A DNA stretch of 35,609 bases from Syntrophaceae bacterium (GTDB lineage: Bacteria > Desulfobacterota > Syntrophia > Syntrophales > Smithellaceae): contig PLMQ01000030.1 in assembly GCA_003142535.1 (NCBI GenBank), forward strand, positions 78,102-113,710, read 5' to 3'. This document shows, one piece after another, positions 1-8,234 of the stretch. A program made the position numbers and the translations under genes. Within the stretch, counting starts at the first letter, position 1. Each line of letters begins with the position of its first letter. The notes under the pieces are model-generated. The model did not search any database. It worked only from the letters and a program-made list of their open reading frames with translations, and had not been told where the DNA came from.

Positions 1-188
1 TTGCTGGTCGAATTATCCCGTATAAGCAAGAGTATAATACCCTGCAGCGAGCTTTGGAATGAGTTTCCAAAACTTACTTTGGGGTTCATACCTGTGATCC
101 TCTGTGGTATGATGGGCAGCATGTCGCGATATATAAAGATTTCTTCAGACATAATGACGTGAGAGCGAAAGGATTTATTTTTTCATGA
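1..188 (+). pseudogene. C-terminal remnant of an unrecognised gene upstream of argS
   Basis: The frame whose codons begin at position 3 is coding-like from the window edge to a TGA at 186-188, which overlaps the argS ATG in an ATGA junction. That is the typical end of an upstream gene in an operon. The frame is broken by an in-frame TGA at 60-62. A second frame, starting at position 1, is open from 1 to 167, so a frameshift rather than a nonsense change is possible. The last 40 or so codons give a plausible soluble C-terminus rich in aromatic and charged residues and ending in GFIFS. I do not recognise the family. It could be a decayed gene, a sequencing error, or a chance open frame. Confidence 0.3.
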
Positions 189-1849
189 GAAATAAAATTA
201 TTGCGTTAATGGATAATGCCGTCCGGACAGCAATTCAAAGAGGTTTGCTACCGGAAATAAGTTTGCCTTACATTGAAGTGGAAATACCCGGCAATCCGGA
301 GCATGGCGATTACGCCTCTAATGTTGCGCTGATTCTGGCATCACCGGCCAAACAAAATCCACGGAAAATTGCCGAAATTATTCAGTCGAATTTGTCCGAT
401 CCGGAAAACATTATTGCCCGGACACAGATAGCCGGTCCCGGTTTTTTAAATTTTTTTATTAAAGAAAATATCTGGCGGCAGACACTCCAATTCATTGAAG
501 AAAAAAAAGAAAACTTCGGCAGCAGCTCTATGGGTAACGGCAAAAAAGTACAGGTGGAATTTGTTAGCGCCAATCCTACCGGGCCTTTGCATATTGGCCA
601 TGCCCGCGGGGCAGTTGTCGGGGATGTTATCGCTAATTTGCTGAAAACGTCCGGTTATGATGTGTCCAAGGAATATTATATCAACGATGCAGGCAACCAG
701 ATGAATAACTTGGGGAAGTCAGTATTGTTACGTTACCGCGAATTATCAGGAGAAAAAATTGAATTTCCGGAAAACTGCTACCGTGGTGATTATATCAAGG
801 ACATTGCCAATGATGTCATCAAGAAAGACGGCAAAAAATATCTTACCGCAGACGACGAGCAAACAATCCGCCATTTTACTACGATAGCAGGCGGCGTTAT
901 TCTGGACGAAATAAAAGACGATTTGCGGGATTTCGGCGTTAACTTTGATAATTATTTCAGCGAAAAAGAATTGTATAAAAATGAAGGAGTAGCCAGGCTG
1001 CTGGATTCTCTGCAAAAAAAAGGATTTATTTATTCAGATGGTGAAACCTTATGGTTTAAGACAACCGATTATGGTGATGAAAAAGACCGTGTCGTTGTCC
1101 GGAAGAACGGCGAACCGACATATTTTGCCGCCGATATCGCTTATCATAAAAATAAATATGACAGCGGTTTCGAGATGATTGTTGATATCTGGGGAGCTGA
1201 TCACCACGGCTATATGCCGCGACTTTGGGCTGGAGTTCAGGCGCTCGGCCATGATAAAGACACATTGAAAATAATTTTAGTTCAATTGGTGAATCTGCTC
1301 CGCGGAGGTGTTCCGGTCGCTATGTCCACCCGTTCCGGCGAATTTGTTACACTGCGGGAGGTTCTCGATGAAGTAGGCAAAGATGCCGCCCGTTATAATT
1401 TCCTGATGCGCCGCTCCGACAGTCATCTGGATTTCGATTTGGAAGTTGCCAAACAACAATCCAATGAAAATCCGGTTTATTATGTTCAGTATGCCCACGC
1501 ACGCATCTGCAGCATTATTAAAATGGCTCAGGAAAAGGACATGGCCCTGCCTGTTTATGCCGATATTAATGCTTCCCTGCTGTGTGAACCGGAAGAAATA
1601 AATTTAATGAAGATGATGGCGCGGTATCCCGAAACCATTTACGGAGCCGTCAGGACTCTGGAGCCGCACCGTATTACCTTTTATTTAAATGAACTTGCCT
1701 CTTTGTTTCACAGCTACTATAATAGAAATAAAGTTGTTTCGGATGATGTCAAATTGACAGCAGCACGATTATTTCTGGTGAAAACGATCAGCATTGTTTT
1801 GCAGAACGCCTTGAAGATATTAGGTGTTAATGCACCGGAAAAGATGTGA
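185..1849 (+). CDS. argS: Arginyl-tRNA synthetase (class I)
   Basis: This cytosolic enzyme charges tRNA-Arg with arginine using ATP. The 554-residue protein has the usual length and order: an N-terminal Add-1-type domain (about residues 1-100), a Rossmann catalytic core with the HIGH signature H136-I-G-H139 inside [11 protein letters not shown], and a MSTRS version of the KMSKS loop at about 380-384. A DALR-type helical anticodon-binding domain fills the last 120 residues, with the characteristic YAHARICS near its start. ATG 185 is preceded by a purine-rich GAAAGGA and overlaps the stop of an upstream frame, which suggests coupling. The 3' neighbour is an inverted-repeat element that begins on the last base of the argS stop codon. 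Confidence 0.97.
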   Translation: MRNKIIALMDNAVRTAIQRGLLPEISLPYIEVEIPGNPEHGDYASNVALILASPAKQNPRKIAEIIQSNLSDPENIIARTQIAGPGFLNFFIKENIWRQTLQFIEEKKENFGSSSMGNGKKVQVEFVSANPTGPLHIGHARGAVVGDVIANLLKTSGYDVSKEYYINDAGNQMNNLGKSVLLRYRELSGEKIEFPENCYRGDYIKDIANDVIKKDGKKYLTADDEQTIRHFTTIAGGVILDEIKDDLRDFGVNFDNYFSEKELYKNEGVARLLDSLQKKGFIYSDGETLWFKTTDYGDEKDRVVVRKNGEPTYFAADIAYHKNKYDSGFEMIVDIWGADHHGYMPRLWAGVQALGHDKDTLKIILVQLVNLLRGGVPVAMSTRSGEFVTLREVLDEVGKDAARYNFLMRRSDSHLDFDLEVAKQQSNENPVYYVQYAHARICSIIKMAQEKDMALPVYADINASLLCEPEEINLMKMMARYPETIYGAVRTLEPHRITFYLNELASLFHSYYNRNKVVSDDVKLTAARLFLVKTISIVLQNALKILGVNAPEKM

Positions 1850-1974
1850 TTCCAAGTTTAAATCAAAGCGCTATCTTCGTTGGCTTTGTCATCGGCTCCT
1901 CAACGTATTAAAATATACGTCTGCGTCGCCTCTTCCTTGCCGCCTTGATATCATCTTTGATTTAAAATCGGAAT
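1849..1974. repeat. 126-bp intergenic element with 20-bp terminal inverted repeats
   Basis: The left arm at 1849-1868 and the right arm at 1955-1974 are inverted copies of each other with 18 of 20 positions matching. The inner 12 bp (TTTAAATCAAAG and CTTTGATTTAAA) match perfectly. At the centre, 1907-1924, is a smaller imperfect palindrome built on ACGTA and TACGT. There is no credible ORF, and the codons in the open frame here are unlike the neighbours. Size and structure fit a MITE-like or repeated palindromic element. No flanking target-site duplication is obvious, and only one copy is in view, so the repeat nature is inferred. If transcribed, it would fold into a long stem between argS and the SPOR gene. 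Confidence 0.6.
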
Positions 1975-2036
1975 ATGATATTTACAGCTTTGGAAAAAGT
2001 CCTCTGGGGAGTTTCACGAATAAAAGGTAAAAGATT

Positions 2037-2813
2037 ATGGCTTCCGGAAACACTAAGAATTTTGAGTTGAAACTGGGAAGAGCGGGATTAATTATAGTAA
2101 TTATCGGAATGGTTGCTCTTTTATGTTCCGCTTTTATTTTTGGCGTCAGTGTTGGGAAGAATATTGATACTTATCCGGAAAAAATTGCTTCGTTTCCGCA
2201 GAGGTTATTGGCGCTAGTCTGGCGTCCGGCAAAAATCAGAGCGGCCCAAACAACTACGGACGGTAAAATTACGCAATCGCAAAATAAAGCGTCGGAGGAA
2301 ATTGACCTTACCTATTACAATACGTTGACCAGCCAAAAAGGTGCTGCTAAAGAACAGACTATCCCCGAGAAAAAGACAATTACCGCAGTGCCGCCACCTG
2401 CAGCGCAGCCCGAAAAAGCTGAAGAAAAAACTGTTTCGCCCGAGCCCAATTCGGATGTCCAGAAAAAGCAGCAAAAGACGGCAAGTGAGGAGCCGAAAGA
2501 TGAAATAGAAATAAAAACAAGCGAAGCTGAACCAGCAGCAGCTTCTTCCAGCGTAAAATATTCGGTGCAAGCAGCCTCGCTTAAGGAAAAAGTAAAAGCA
2601 ACGCAAATGATTAAAAAAATATCAGCTCTGGGTTTTAAGCCGCAAATTGTGGAAACGACTGTTTCCGGCAAAGGGAAATGGTATCGCATAATTGTTTACG
2701 GTTTTACAAGTAAACAGCAGGCACAGACGGCAGCTGAAAAGATTGCCAAGAAAACCGGAACGAGCTGTGTTGTAAGACGAATCAGTGTTTCCGCCCCCAA
2801 AAGTAAAAAATGA
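2037..2813 (+). CDS. Membrane-anchored SPOR-domain protein
   Basis: This 258-residue protein probably sits in the inner membrane and binds denuded septal peptidoglycan, as DedD and FtsN-like SPOR proteins do. A short cytoplasmic N-terminus is followed by one transmembrane helix (about residues 16-40). A long low-complexity linker rich in Lys, Glu, Pro and Gln follows, then a C-terminal SPOR domain (about 172-250) that starts with the typical YSVQAASL and has the second-half WYRIIVYGF motif. The linker spans the periplasm. ATG 2037 follows an AAAGG stretch. ffh starts 19 bp after its stop, so the two are probably cotranscribed. The precise role in division is inferred from the domain only. Confidence 0.85.
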   Translation: MASGNTKNFELKLGRAGLIIVIIGMVALLCSAFIFGVSVGKNIDTYPEKIASFPQRLLALVWRPAKIRAAQTTTDGKITQSQNKASEEIDLTYYNTLTSQKGAAKEQTIPEKKTITAVPPPAAQPEKAEEKTVSPEPNSDVQKKQQKTASEEPKDEIEIKTSEAEPAAASSSVKYSVQAASLKEKVKATQMIKKISALGFKPQIVETTVSGKGKWYRIIVYGFTSKQQAQTAAEKIAKKTGTSCVVRRISVSAPKSKK

Positions 2814-2832
2814 AGTTGGATGTAAAAAGATT

Positions 2833-4161
2833 ATGTTTGAAAATTTGTCGGAAAAACTAGAAAGTATTTTTAAGAAATTAAGAGGTCGCGGAGTTTTGAA
2901 TGAGGAGAGTGTTGGTGCAGCGCTCAAAGAAATTCGTATTGCTCTGTTAGAGGCCGATGTCAATTTCAAGGTGGTTAAGGATTTTACTGAAGACGTCCGC
3001 ATACGGGCGATTGGTCGGGAAGTAATCGATAGCATCACCCCTGGCCAGCAGGTTGTAAAAATTGTTCATGAGCGGCTTGTTGATCTCATGGGTGGAGTAA
3101 GTGCCCATATTAAGTTTGGTTCGCATATTCCCGCTGTGATTATGCTGGTGGGTTTGCAGGGCTGCGGTAAGACAACAACAGCAGTAAAGCTGGCCCGTTT
3201 ATTATCACGGGAAAAGAAGGTTTGTCTAGTCTCGGCTGATGTTTACCGGCCTGCGGCCAGAGAACAGCTCGCCGTCCTGGGCCGGCAAATTAATGTTTCT
3301 GTTTTTGCTGCGGAGAATTTGAATGATCCGCTAGAAATTTGCCTGCAAGCTATAGAGCAGGCCAGGCGTGACGGTTGTGAAGTAATAATCATTGACACAG
3401 CCGGAAGGTTGCATATTGATGAACCGCTCATGGATGAGCTGAAGAAAATCAAGCTGAAGGTCAATCCGGCGGAAATTATCTATGTTGCTGATGCCATGAC
3501 GGGACAAGATGCTGTTAATGTTGGCAGCAAATTTAATGAATTGATCGGTATTGACGGCGTCATTATGACGAAAATGGACGGTGATGCCCGTGGTGGCGCA
3601 GCCCTGTCCCTGAAAGCGGTTGTCGGAAAACCGATAAAATTTGTGGGCATAGGTGAAAAAGTCGATGCTCTGGAAGTATTTCATCCGGAAAGAATGGCCT
3701 CACGAATTTTGGGGATGGGCGATATCCTGAGTCTTGTAGAAAAAGCGCAGGCGGTAATTGATGAAAAGACCGCTCTGTTACTGGAAAAGAAAATAAGAAA
3801 AAACGATTTTTCGCTGGAAGATTTCCGTAATCAAATAACACAAATCAAGAAAATGGGATCGCTGCAGGATATTTTAGGGATGATTCCTGGATTAGGAAAA
3901 ATGAAAGCACTAAAAGGTCTGCAGCCTGATGATAGTGAAATAGTTAAAGTAGCGGCAATTATTGATTCCATGACAAAAAAAGAGCGTTTTAATTACCAAA
4001 TTATTGACGGCCGCCGTCGTAAAAGAATTGCTGCAGGTAGCGGAACATCCGTTCAGGATGTGAATAGATTACTGAAGAATTATGCCGAAATGAAGAAAAT
4101 GATGAAAAAATATAATCAAAAAGAAGGCGTTAAATCACTTATGCGGAATTTTCCCTTTTAA
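2833..4161 (+). CDS. ffh: Signal recognition particle GTPase Ffh (SRP54)
   Basis: Ffh binds 4.5S RNA and signal sequences of nascent membrane proteins and delivers ribosomes to FtsY. The 442-residue product shows an N-terminal helical bundle, then a GTPase domain with G1 (GLQGCGKTTT, from about 107), DTAGR (about 188) and TKMDGDARGG (about 246). A methionine-rich M domain follows with the MGSLQDILGMIPGLGKM stretch. I chose ATG 2833 because the protein family starts with a MFENLSEKL-type sequence. The upstream in-frame ATG at 2785 would lie inside the SPOR gene. Its position before rpsP, khpA, rimM and trmD is the common proteobacterial order. Confidence 0.97.
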   Translation: MFENLSEKLESIFKKLRGRGVLNEESVGAALKEIRIALLEADVNFKVVKDFTEDVRIRAIGREVIDSITPGQQVVKIVHERLVDLMGGVSAHIKFGSHIPAVIMLVGLQGCGKTTTAVKLARLLSREKKVCLVSADVYRPAAREQLAVLGRQINVSVFAAENLNDPLEICLQAIEQARRDGCEVIIIDTAGRLHIDEPLMDELKKIKLKVNPAEIIYVADAMTGQDAVNVGSKFNELIGIDGVIMTKMDGDARGGAALSLKAVVGKPIKFVGIGEKVDALEVFHPERMASRILGMGDILSLVEKAQAVIDEKTALLLEKKIRKNDFSLEDFRNQITQIKKMGSLQDILGMIPGLGKMKALKGLQPDDSEIVKVAAIIDSMTKKERFNYQIIDGRRRKRIAAGSGTSVQDVNRLLKNYAEMKKMMKKYNQKEGVKSLMRNFPF

Positions 4162-4230
4162 AATCAGAAAAACTATGATAAAATCTAAAATTACGTTAAA
4201 TTATTTTGAAGGAGGTTTCATTTAATATCA

Positions 4231-4485
4231 ATGGCGGTTAAAATTCGACTAACTCGTATGGGTGCGAAAAGCAAGCCCTTTTATCGTATTGTGGCAGCGG
4301 ATACTGATTTTCCGCGTGATGGACGGTTTCTGGAAATCCTGGGTAATTATGATCCAAAAAAGAATCCGGCAGAAATTAATATAAAAGAAGATCGTGTTCG
4401 TGATTGGTTGGCCAAAGGGGCCAAAGCAACACTGACCGTTTCCAGCTTGTTAAAGACAAAAGGTATCGAAGCCAAGATTAAGTAA
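4231..4485 (+). CDS. rpsP: 30S ribosomal protein S16
   Basis: This small-subunit assembly and structural protein is 84 residues long, a normal length. It opens with the family signature VKIRLTRMGAKSKPFYRIV and contains the DGRFLEILGNYDP segment. A strong GAAGGAGGT ribosome-binding site lies about 13 bases upstream of ATG 4231. It heads the rpsP-khpA-rimM-trmD-rplS set, which in many bacteria is one operon linking ribosome parts with tRNA modification. An AT-rich stretch at 4162-4205 between ffh and rpsP, including TATGATAAAAT, could hold a promoter, but I see no convincing -35 box. Confidence 0.97.
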   Translation: MAVKIRLTRMGAKSKPFYRIVAADTDFPRDGRFLEILGNYDPKKNPAEINIKEDRVRDWLAKGAKATLTVSSLLKTKGIEAKIK

Positions 4486-4603
4486 GATATCTCTGGCATT
4501 TTGATCAATTTAAGAGCGGGATGACGGCAACAGGCCGGACATCAATTATAAAAGAAAAATGATTTTCCAAAGGAATTAATCAAAATCTGTGGAGGATGTT
4601 ACG

Positions 4604-4834
4604 ATGAAAGAGTTGATCAAGTATATAGCTCAGGCTTTAGTGGATAGCCCGGATAAAGTTGAAGTTACGGAAGTCTTAGGTGAGCAAACATCTGTGATTG
4701 AATTACGCGTAGCAAAAGAAGATTTGGGTAAAGTCATTGGAAAGCAGGGCCGAACCGCCAAGGCTATTCGTACTATCCTGAGTGCCTCCTCAACTAAAAT
4801 TCACAAACGGGCAGTTCTGGAAATAATAGAATAG
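4604..4834 (+). CDS. khpA: KH-domain RNA-binding protein KhpA (YlqC family)
   Basis: This 76-residue protein is almost entirely one type II KH fold. The RNA-binding GxxG loop is GKQG within the [16 protein letters not shown] segment, and the [19 protein letters not shown] segment forms the sheet before it. KhpA proteins, often paired with KhpB, bind many RNAs and influence cell division and translation. The position between rpsP and rimM is the standard one. I chose ATG 4604 because the GGAGG at 4591-4595 sits at a proper distance. A longer GTG start at 4589 would overlap that site. The 118 bases between rpsP and this gene carry no ORF. Confidence 0.92.
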   Translation: MKELIKYIAQALVDSPDKVEVTEVLGEQTSVIELRVAKEDLGKVIGKQGRTAKAIRTILSASSTKIHKRAVLEIIE

Positions 4835-4839
4835 ACAAA

Positions 4840-5340
4840 ATGGATCTTTTTGTTGCTGGTGAGATCGTCAAGCCTCGTGGTCTCCGCGGCTGTGTAAAAG
4901 TGTTATCACAGTTGGATAATCAAAGTATCATTACCGCGGAGCTGAAGTATATTTATATTGAGGATATTTCGGGGCGAAAAACACGTTACAACCTCAGGAA
5001 GTTTGATATATCCGGTAAATTTCTATTTCTCGAACTCGAAAACATAATTGATGTAGATTCCGCTAAATCCTTAATCGGGAGTAAAGTATTTTTACCTGTT
5101 GATGTTCTGGCCGATCTGCTGGAAGGTGAATATTACTGGCGGGATATTATTGGGATGGACGTTTACAATGAAGACGGAAAACCCCTCGGACGTATTGAAT
5201 CTGTTTTTCCGACGGGAAGCAATGACGTGTATGTCTGCAAGGGAGAGCGGGAAATACTTTTGCCGGCGATTGCCGATGTAATAAGGAAAATAGATCTCGA
5301 TAAAAGGATTATGACTGTAAGATTGTTGGCAGGGCTGTAA
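4840..5340 (+). CDS. rimM: 16S rRNA processing/maturation protein RimM
   Basis: RimM assists maturation of the 30S head by binding S19. The 166-residue protein has the two expected beta-barrel parts. The N-terminal RimM domain begins AGEIVKPRGLRGCVKV, and the PRC-barrel part begins near YYWRDIIGMDVYNEDGKPLG and ends in the conserved ILLPAIADVIRKID region. It starts 5 bp after khpA stops and ends 1 bp before trmD, so the three genes are surely read as one transcript with coupled translation. Confidence 0.95.
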   Translation: MDLFVAGEIVKPRGLRGCVKVLSQLDNQSIITAELKYIYIEDISGRKTRYNLRKFDISGKFLFLELENIIDVDSAKSLIGSKVFLPVDVLADLLEGEYYWRDIIGMDVYNEDGKPLGRIESVFPTGSNDVYVCKGEREILLPAIADVIRKIDLDKRIMTVRLLAGL

Positions 5341-5341
5341 A

Positions 5342-6079
5342 GTGATCAAATTTGATATTCTCACAATTTTCCCCGAGATGTTTTCATCTCCCCTCAATTT
5401 CAGCTTGATCAAAAAAGCTCAGGAAAAAGGTCTTTTAAATATTAACCTTCATGATATCCGCAATTGGGCTCATGATAAACATAAAATGACGGATGATTCG
5501 CCCTATGGTGGCGGTTGCGGCATGGTTATGAAAGTGGAACCGGTGGAAAAGGCGTTGGCCGCAATTAAGGACAGGGAAACTCAATCACAGGTAATTTTAA
5601 TGACGCCGCAGGGTCGGCCTCTTACGCAGAAGATTGTCACAGAGCTATCCGAAAAAAAACAATTAATAATTTTTTGCGGCCGCTACGAGGGAGTTGATGA
5701 GAGGATCAGTACAAATTTAGTTGACCGGGAGATATCCATTGGCGATTATATTTTGACAGGCGGTGAACTTCCCGCTTTGGTATTGATTGACGCGGTTTCC
5801 CGTCTTATTCCCGGAGTCCTGGGCAATGCACAGTCAACAGATAATGAATCTTTTTCCCATGGTCTTTTGGAATATCCGCAATATACCAGACCGGCAATAT
5901 ATAAAGGCTGGAGTGTGCCGGATGTTTTAATTTCGGGAAATCACGCTGAAATTGAATTATGGCGTAGGCGCGAATCAATTCGCAGGACATACAGGCGCCG
6001 GCCTGATTTACTCAAAGGAATTGACTTGTCAACGGAGGATATGAAAATATTGGAACAAATTAAGTCAGAAGATACATAA
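5342..6079 (+). CDS. trmD: tRNA (guanine37-N1)-methyltransferase TrmD
   Basis: TrmD is a SPOUT methyltransferase that makes m1G37 in tRNAs reading CUN, CCN and CGG codons, which prevents +1 frameshifting. The 245-residue protein has the family landmarks: FDILTIFPEMF at the N-terminus, SPYGGGCGMVMK, GRYEGVDERI, and the trefoil-knot AdoMet site SIGDYILTGGELPALVLIDA. The start is GTG 5342, one base after the rimM stop. No ATG gives the full conserved N-terminus. The gene belongs to the rpsP-rplS operon. Confidence 0.96.
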   Translation: MIKFDILTIFPEMFSSPLNFSLIKKAQEKGLLNINLHDIRNWAHDKHKMTDDSPYGGGCGMVMKVEPVEKALAAIKDRETQSQVILMTPQGRPLTQKIVTELSEKKQLIIFCGRYEGVDERISTNLVDREISIGDYILTGGELPALVLIDAVSRLIPGVLGNAQSTDNESFSHGLLEYPQYTRPAIYKGWSVPDVLISGNHAEIELWRRRESIRRTYRRRPDLLKGIDLSTEDMKILEQIKSEDT

Positions 6080-6092
6080 ACTCTTGATTTTA

Positions 6093-6140
6093 AGAAGCGA
6101 TTGAGGTAAGAAAAACAGTTTTTTTAAAAAGGTCGCTTCT
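6093..6140 (+). other. Inverted repeat between trmD and the downstream methyltransferase
   Basis: AGAAGCGA at 6093-6100 and TCGCTTCT at 6133-6140 are perfectly complementary arms of 8 bp, separated by 32 bases that end in a run of T and A. The structure ends 12 bp before the next start codon, so in mRNA it could shield its translation start region. It lacks a terminal T tract immediately after the stem, so a terminator call is not supported. Confidence 0.3.
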
Positions 6141-6151
6141 ATCCGCTGAAA

Positions 6152-6721
6152 GTGAACGGAAAAGCGCCTATGCTCTACATTGCTCTTTTACATTATCCGG
6201 TTTATAATAAAGATGGCAAGGTTGTGAGCACATCCATTGCGAATATGGATCTGCATGATATTGCCAGGGCGTCGCAGACATACGGTGTGCTGGGTTTTTA
6301 TGTAGTTAATCCCATACCGGCACAGAGAGATTTGGCTGCGGAAATTATGAATCATTGGCAGACAGGTTATGGCGCTTCTTTCAATAAATCGCGTAAAGAT
6401 GCCTTCGGGCTTGTGAGGCTTAAGGCAAATCTGGAGGAAACAAGCGAGGAAATTAAGGTGGAGGCTGGATGTCTGCCGCGAACAATTGTTACCGGTGCTA
6501 ACTTAAGAAATGAGCTTTTAACTTTTACGGAATTGAAGAAATTGATAAGAAATGATAATTTGCCTTATCTTTTAATTTTTGGTACAGGTTCGGGGATTGC
6601 TGAAGAAATTATCAATAATGCTGATTACCGTCTGGAACCGATAAAGGGAGCGGGAGATTATAATCATCTTGCTGTAAGGTCAGCAGTAGCCATAGTTTTA
6701 GATAGGATTGCGGGAAATTAA
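6152..6721 (+). CDS. Predicted SPOUT-class RNA methyltransferase (COG4752-type)
   Basis: This 189-residue protein resembles the Methyltrn_RNA_4 family (formerly DUF2168-like, COG4752), predicted SAM-dependent RNA methyltransferases found in this operon in delta-group bacteria and Thermotogae. Visible hallmarks are LYIALLHYPVYNKDG at the N-terminus, the MDLHDIARASQTYGV segment, and a C-terminal knot-like region, LIFGTGSGIAEEI followed by YNHLAVRSAVAIVLDR. The target nucleotide is not known to me. The start is taken as GTG 6152. ATG 6170 (MLYIALLHYPV) is an equally reasonable alternative, since no clear ribosome-binding site decides between them. Confidence 0.85.
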   Translation: MNGKAPMLYIALLHYPVYNKDGKVVSTSIANMDLHDIARASQTYGVLGFYVVNPIPAQRDLAAEIMNHWQTGYGASFNKSRKDAFGLVRLKANLEETSEEIKVEAGCLPRTIVTGANLRNELLTFTELKKLIRNDNLPYLLIFGTGSGIAEEIINNADYRLEPIKGAGDYNHLAVRSAVAIVLDRIAGN

Positions 6722-6762
6722 AAATTATTGATTAATGCGAGTTTAGCAGGAGGAAATATAAA

Positions 6763-7110
6763 ATGAATATTGTCGAAATGATTGAGAAAGAGCACATGAG
6801 GGGAGATATTCCCGGTTTTAAAGCTGGTGATACAGTTAAGGTATATGTGCGCATCATTGAAGGACAGAAGCAAAGAATTCAAGCTTTTGAAGGAATTGTT
6901 ATTCGTAAGCGCCGTGGTAACAGCCGTGCCAATTTTACGGTGAGAAAAATTTCTTATGGTATTGGTGTGGAAAGGACGTTCCCTTTGCATTCACCGGTTA
7001 TCGATCGGATTGAAGTAATTACCAGAGGAAAGGTTCGCCGTTCGCGTCTATATTACTTGAGAAGCTTAAGAGGTAAAAAAGCAAGGATTAAGGAAGAAAC
7101 AAGTAACTGA
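6763..7110 (+). CDS. rplS: 50S ribosomal protein L19
   Basis: L19 lies at the 30S-50S interface. The 115-residue protein is of standard length and carries family blocks [29 protein letters not shown] and a C-terminal [27 protein letters not shown] site lies about 11 bases before ATG 6763. It follows trmD and the SPOUT methyltransferase in the same operon and is followed by a 93-base spacer before rnhB. Confidence 0.97.
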   Translation: MNIVEMIEKEHMRGDIPGFKAGDTVKVYVRIIEGQKQRIQAFEGIVIRKRRGNSRANFTVRKISYGIGVERTFPLHSPVIDRIEVITRGKVRRSRLYYLRSLRGKKARIKEETSN

Positions 7111-7203
7111 GCCAATTTGCCTTTATCTGGGCGGTTTTAATATGCTGGGCAAAAAGAAGCCAATAAAGCGCCCCTATGAAAGCAGGATGGTATAAAGGCC
7201 ACA

Positions 7204-7863
7204 ATGGAATGGGAAGGAATCATTCCTTCATCATCTACGATGGACACTTTTGAAAAGCTTGCTTACCAGAATGGTTATCGGCTGATTGCGGGCGTTGATG
7301 AAGTAGGCAGAGGGCCGCTCGCAGGTCCTGTTGTGGCCGCGGCTGTAATTTTCCCTCCTGATTATCTCAATGACCAAATTAACGATTCCAAACAGCTTTC
7401 CGCAAAAAAGAGAGAAGACCTTTACAAAGTTATCAAAAATGATGCACTGGCCGTGGGTATTGGCGTTACTGATGCCGATATAATTGACCGCATAAATATT
7501 CTCCAGGCATCGCTTCTGTCCATGCGTGAAGCTGTTTTGGAACTAGTGCACCAGCCCGATTTCCTTTTAATTGATGGTTTACACAAAATTCAACTGCCGG
7601 TCGCGCAGAAACCACTGATAAAAGGCGATACTTTGAGTGTGTCTATTGCCGCTGCTTCAATCATTGCCAAGGTTTCCCGTGACCGGATTATGGAAATTTA
7701 TCACCGACAGTTTCCCCAGTATAATTTTCTGCGCAATAAAGGTTATGGAACTAAAGATCACCGCGCAGCTCTCAAAGAATTCGGTATGTGCAAAATTCAT
7801 CGCCGGTCATTCCATCTGAAGAATTCCGATGTAAATCAAATGGTGCTGGACTTATCCGAATGA
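7204..7863 (+). CDS. rnhB: Ribonuclease HII
   Basis: RNase HII cuts RNA in RNA-DNA hybrids and removes misincorporated ribonucleotides. The 219-residue protein begins its core with GVDEVGRGPLAGPVV, in which D32 and E33 are the first catalytic acids. Further acidic residues follow in DFLLIDG and in the SIIAKVSRDRIM region, with a C-terminal HRRSFH. Some family members start nearer the core, so ATG 7240 is possible, but 7204 has an AAAGG upstream. The stop overlaps the yraN ATG by the ATGA arrangement, indicating coupled translation. Confidence 0.95.
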   Translation: MEWEGIIPSSSTMDTFEKLAYQNGYRLIAGVDEVGRGPLAGPVVAAAVIFPPDYLNDQINDSKQLSAKKREDLYKVIKNDALAVGIGVTDADIIDRINILQASLLSMREAVLELVHQPDFLLIDGLHKIQLPVAQKPLIKGDTLSVSIAAASIIAKVSRDRIMEIYHRQFPQYNFLRNKGYGTKDHRAALKEFGMCKIHRRSFHLKNSDVNQMVLDLSE

Positions 7864-8234
7864 AAGATAAAAGCAAAATTACAACAGGCAAAGAAGGAGA
7901 ATGCATAGCGGCCACTTTTTTAAACAAAAATGGCTATCGGATTTGCGAAACGAATTTCCGCTGCCCTATCGGCGAAATTGATATTATAGCGAAAGAGAAA
8001 GATACTCTTGTTTTTATTGAAGTCAAAACCAGAAAATCCAGGGAATTAGGCTATCCGGAGCAGGCAGTTGGAATAAAGAAGCAACGAAAAATGTCGCAGT
8101 TGGCCCTGTGGTATCTACAACAAAAAAAGTTTTCTGATATAAAAGCTCGTTTCGATGTCATAGCTATTACAATGCTTCCCCATGGAGATGAAATTAAATT
8201 AATCAAAAATGCCTTTGATTTAATATCTTCCTAA
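7860..8234 (+). CDS. yraN: YraN family endonuclease-like protein (UPF0102)
   Basis: This 124-residue protein has a restriction-endonuclease-like fold. It has the family's GEIDIIAKEKDTLVFIEVKTR core, in which the D, E and K residues form a PD-(D/E)xK site, preceded by GKEGECIAATFLNKNGY. The cellular function is not firmly known, but it commonly sits beside rnhB. I chose ATG 7860, overlapping the rnhB stop. A longer frame from 7788 would lie entirely inside rnhB. The gene ends in a 4-base overlap with the convergent ugd gene, leaving no room for a terminator between them. Confidence 0.93.
   Translation: MKDKSKITTGKEGECIAATFLNKNGYRICETNFRCPIGEIDIIAKEKDTLVFIEVKTRKSRELGYPEQAVGIKKQRKMSQLALWYLQQKKFSDIKARFDVIAITMLPHGDEIKLIKNAFDLISS

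Noticed and set aside
1824-2030. Open frame between argS and the SPOR gene
   Set aside because: It lies across the inverted-repeat element, overlaps argS, and has no ribosome-binding site or protein-like composition.
2785-2832. Longer N-terminus for Ffh
   Set aside because: It would start inside the SPOR gene and adds residues not found at the start of the family. ATG 2833 gives the normal N-terminus.
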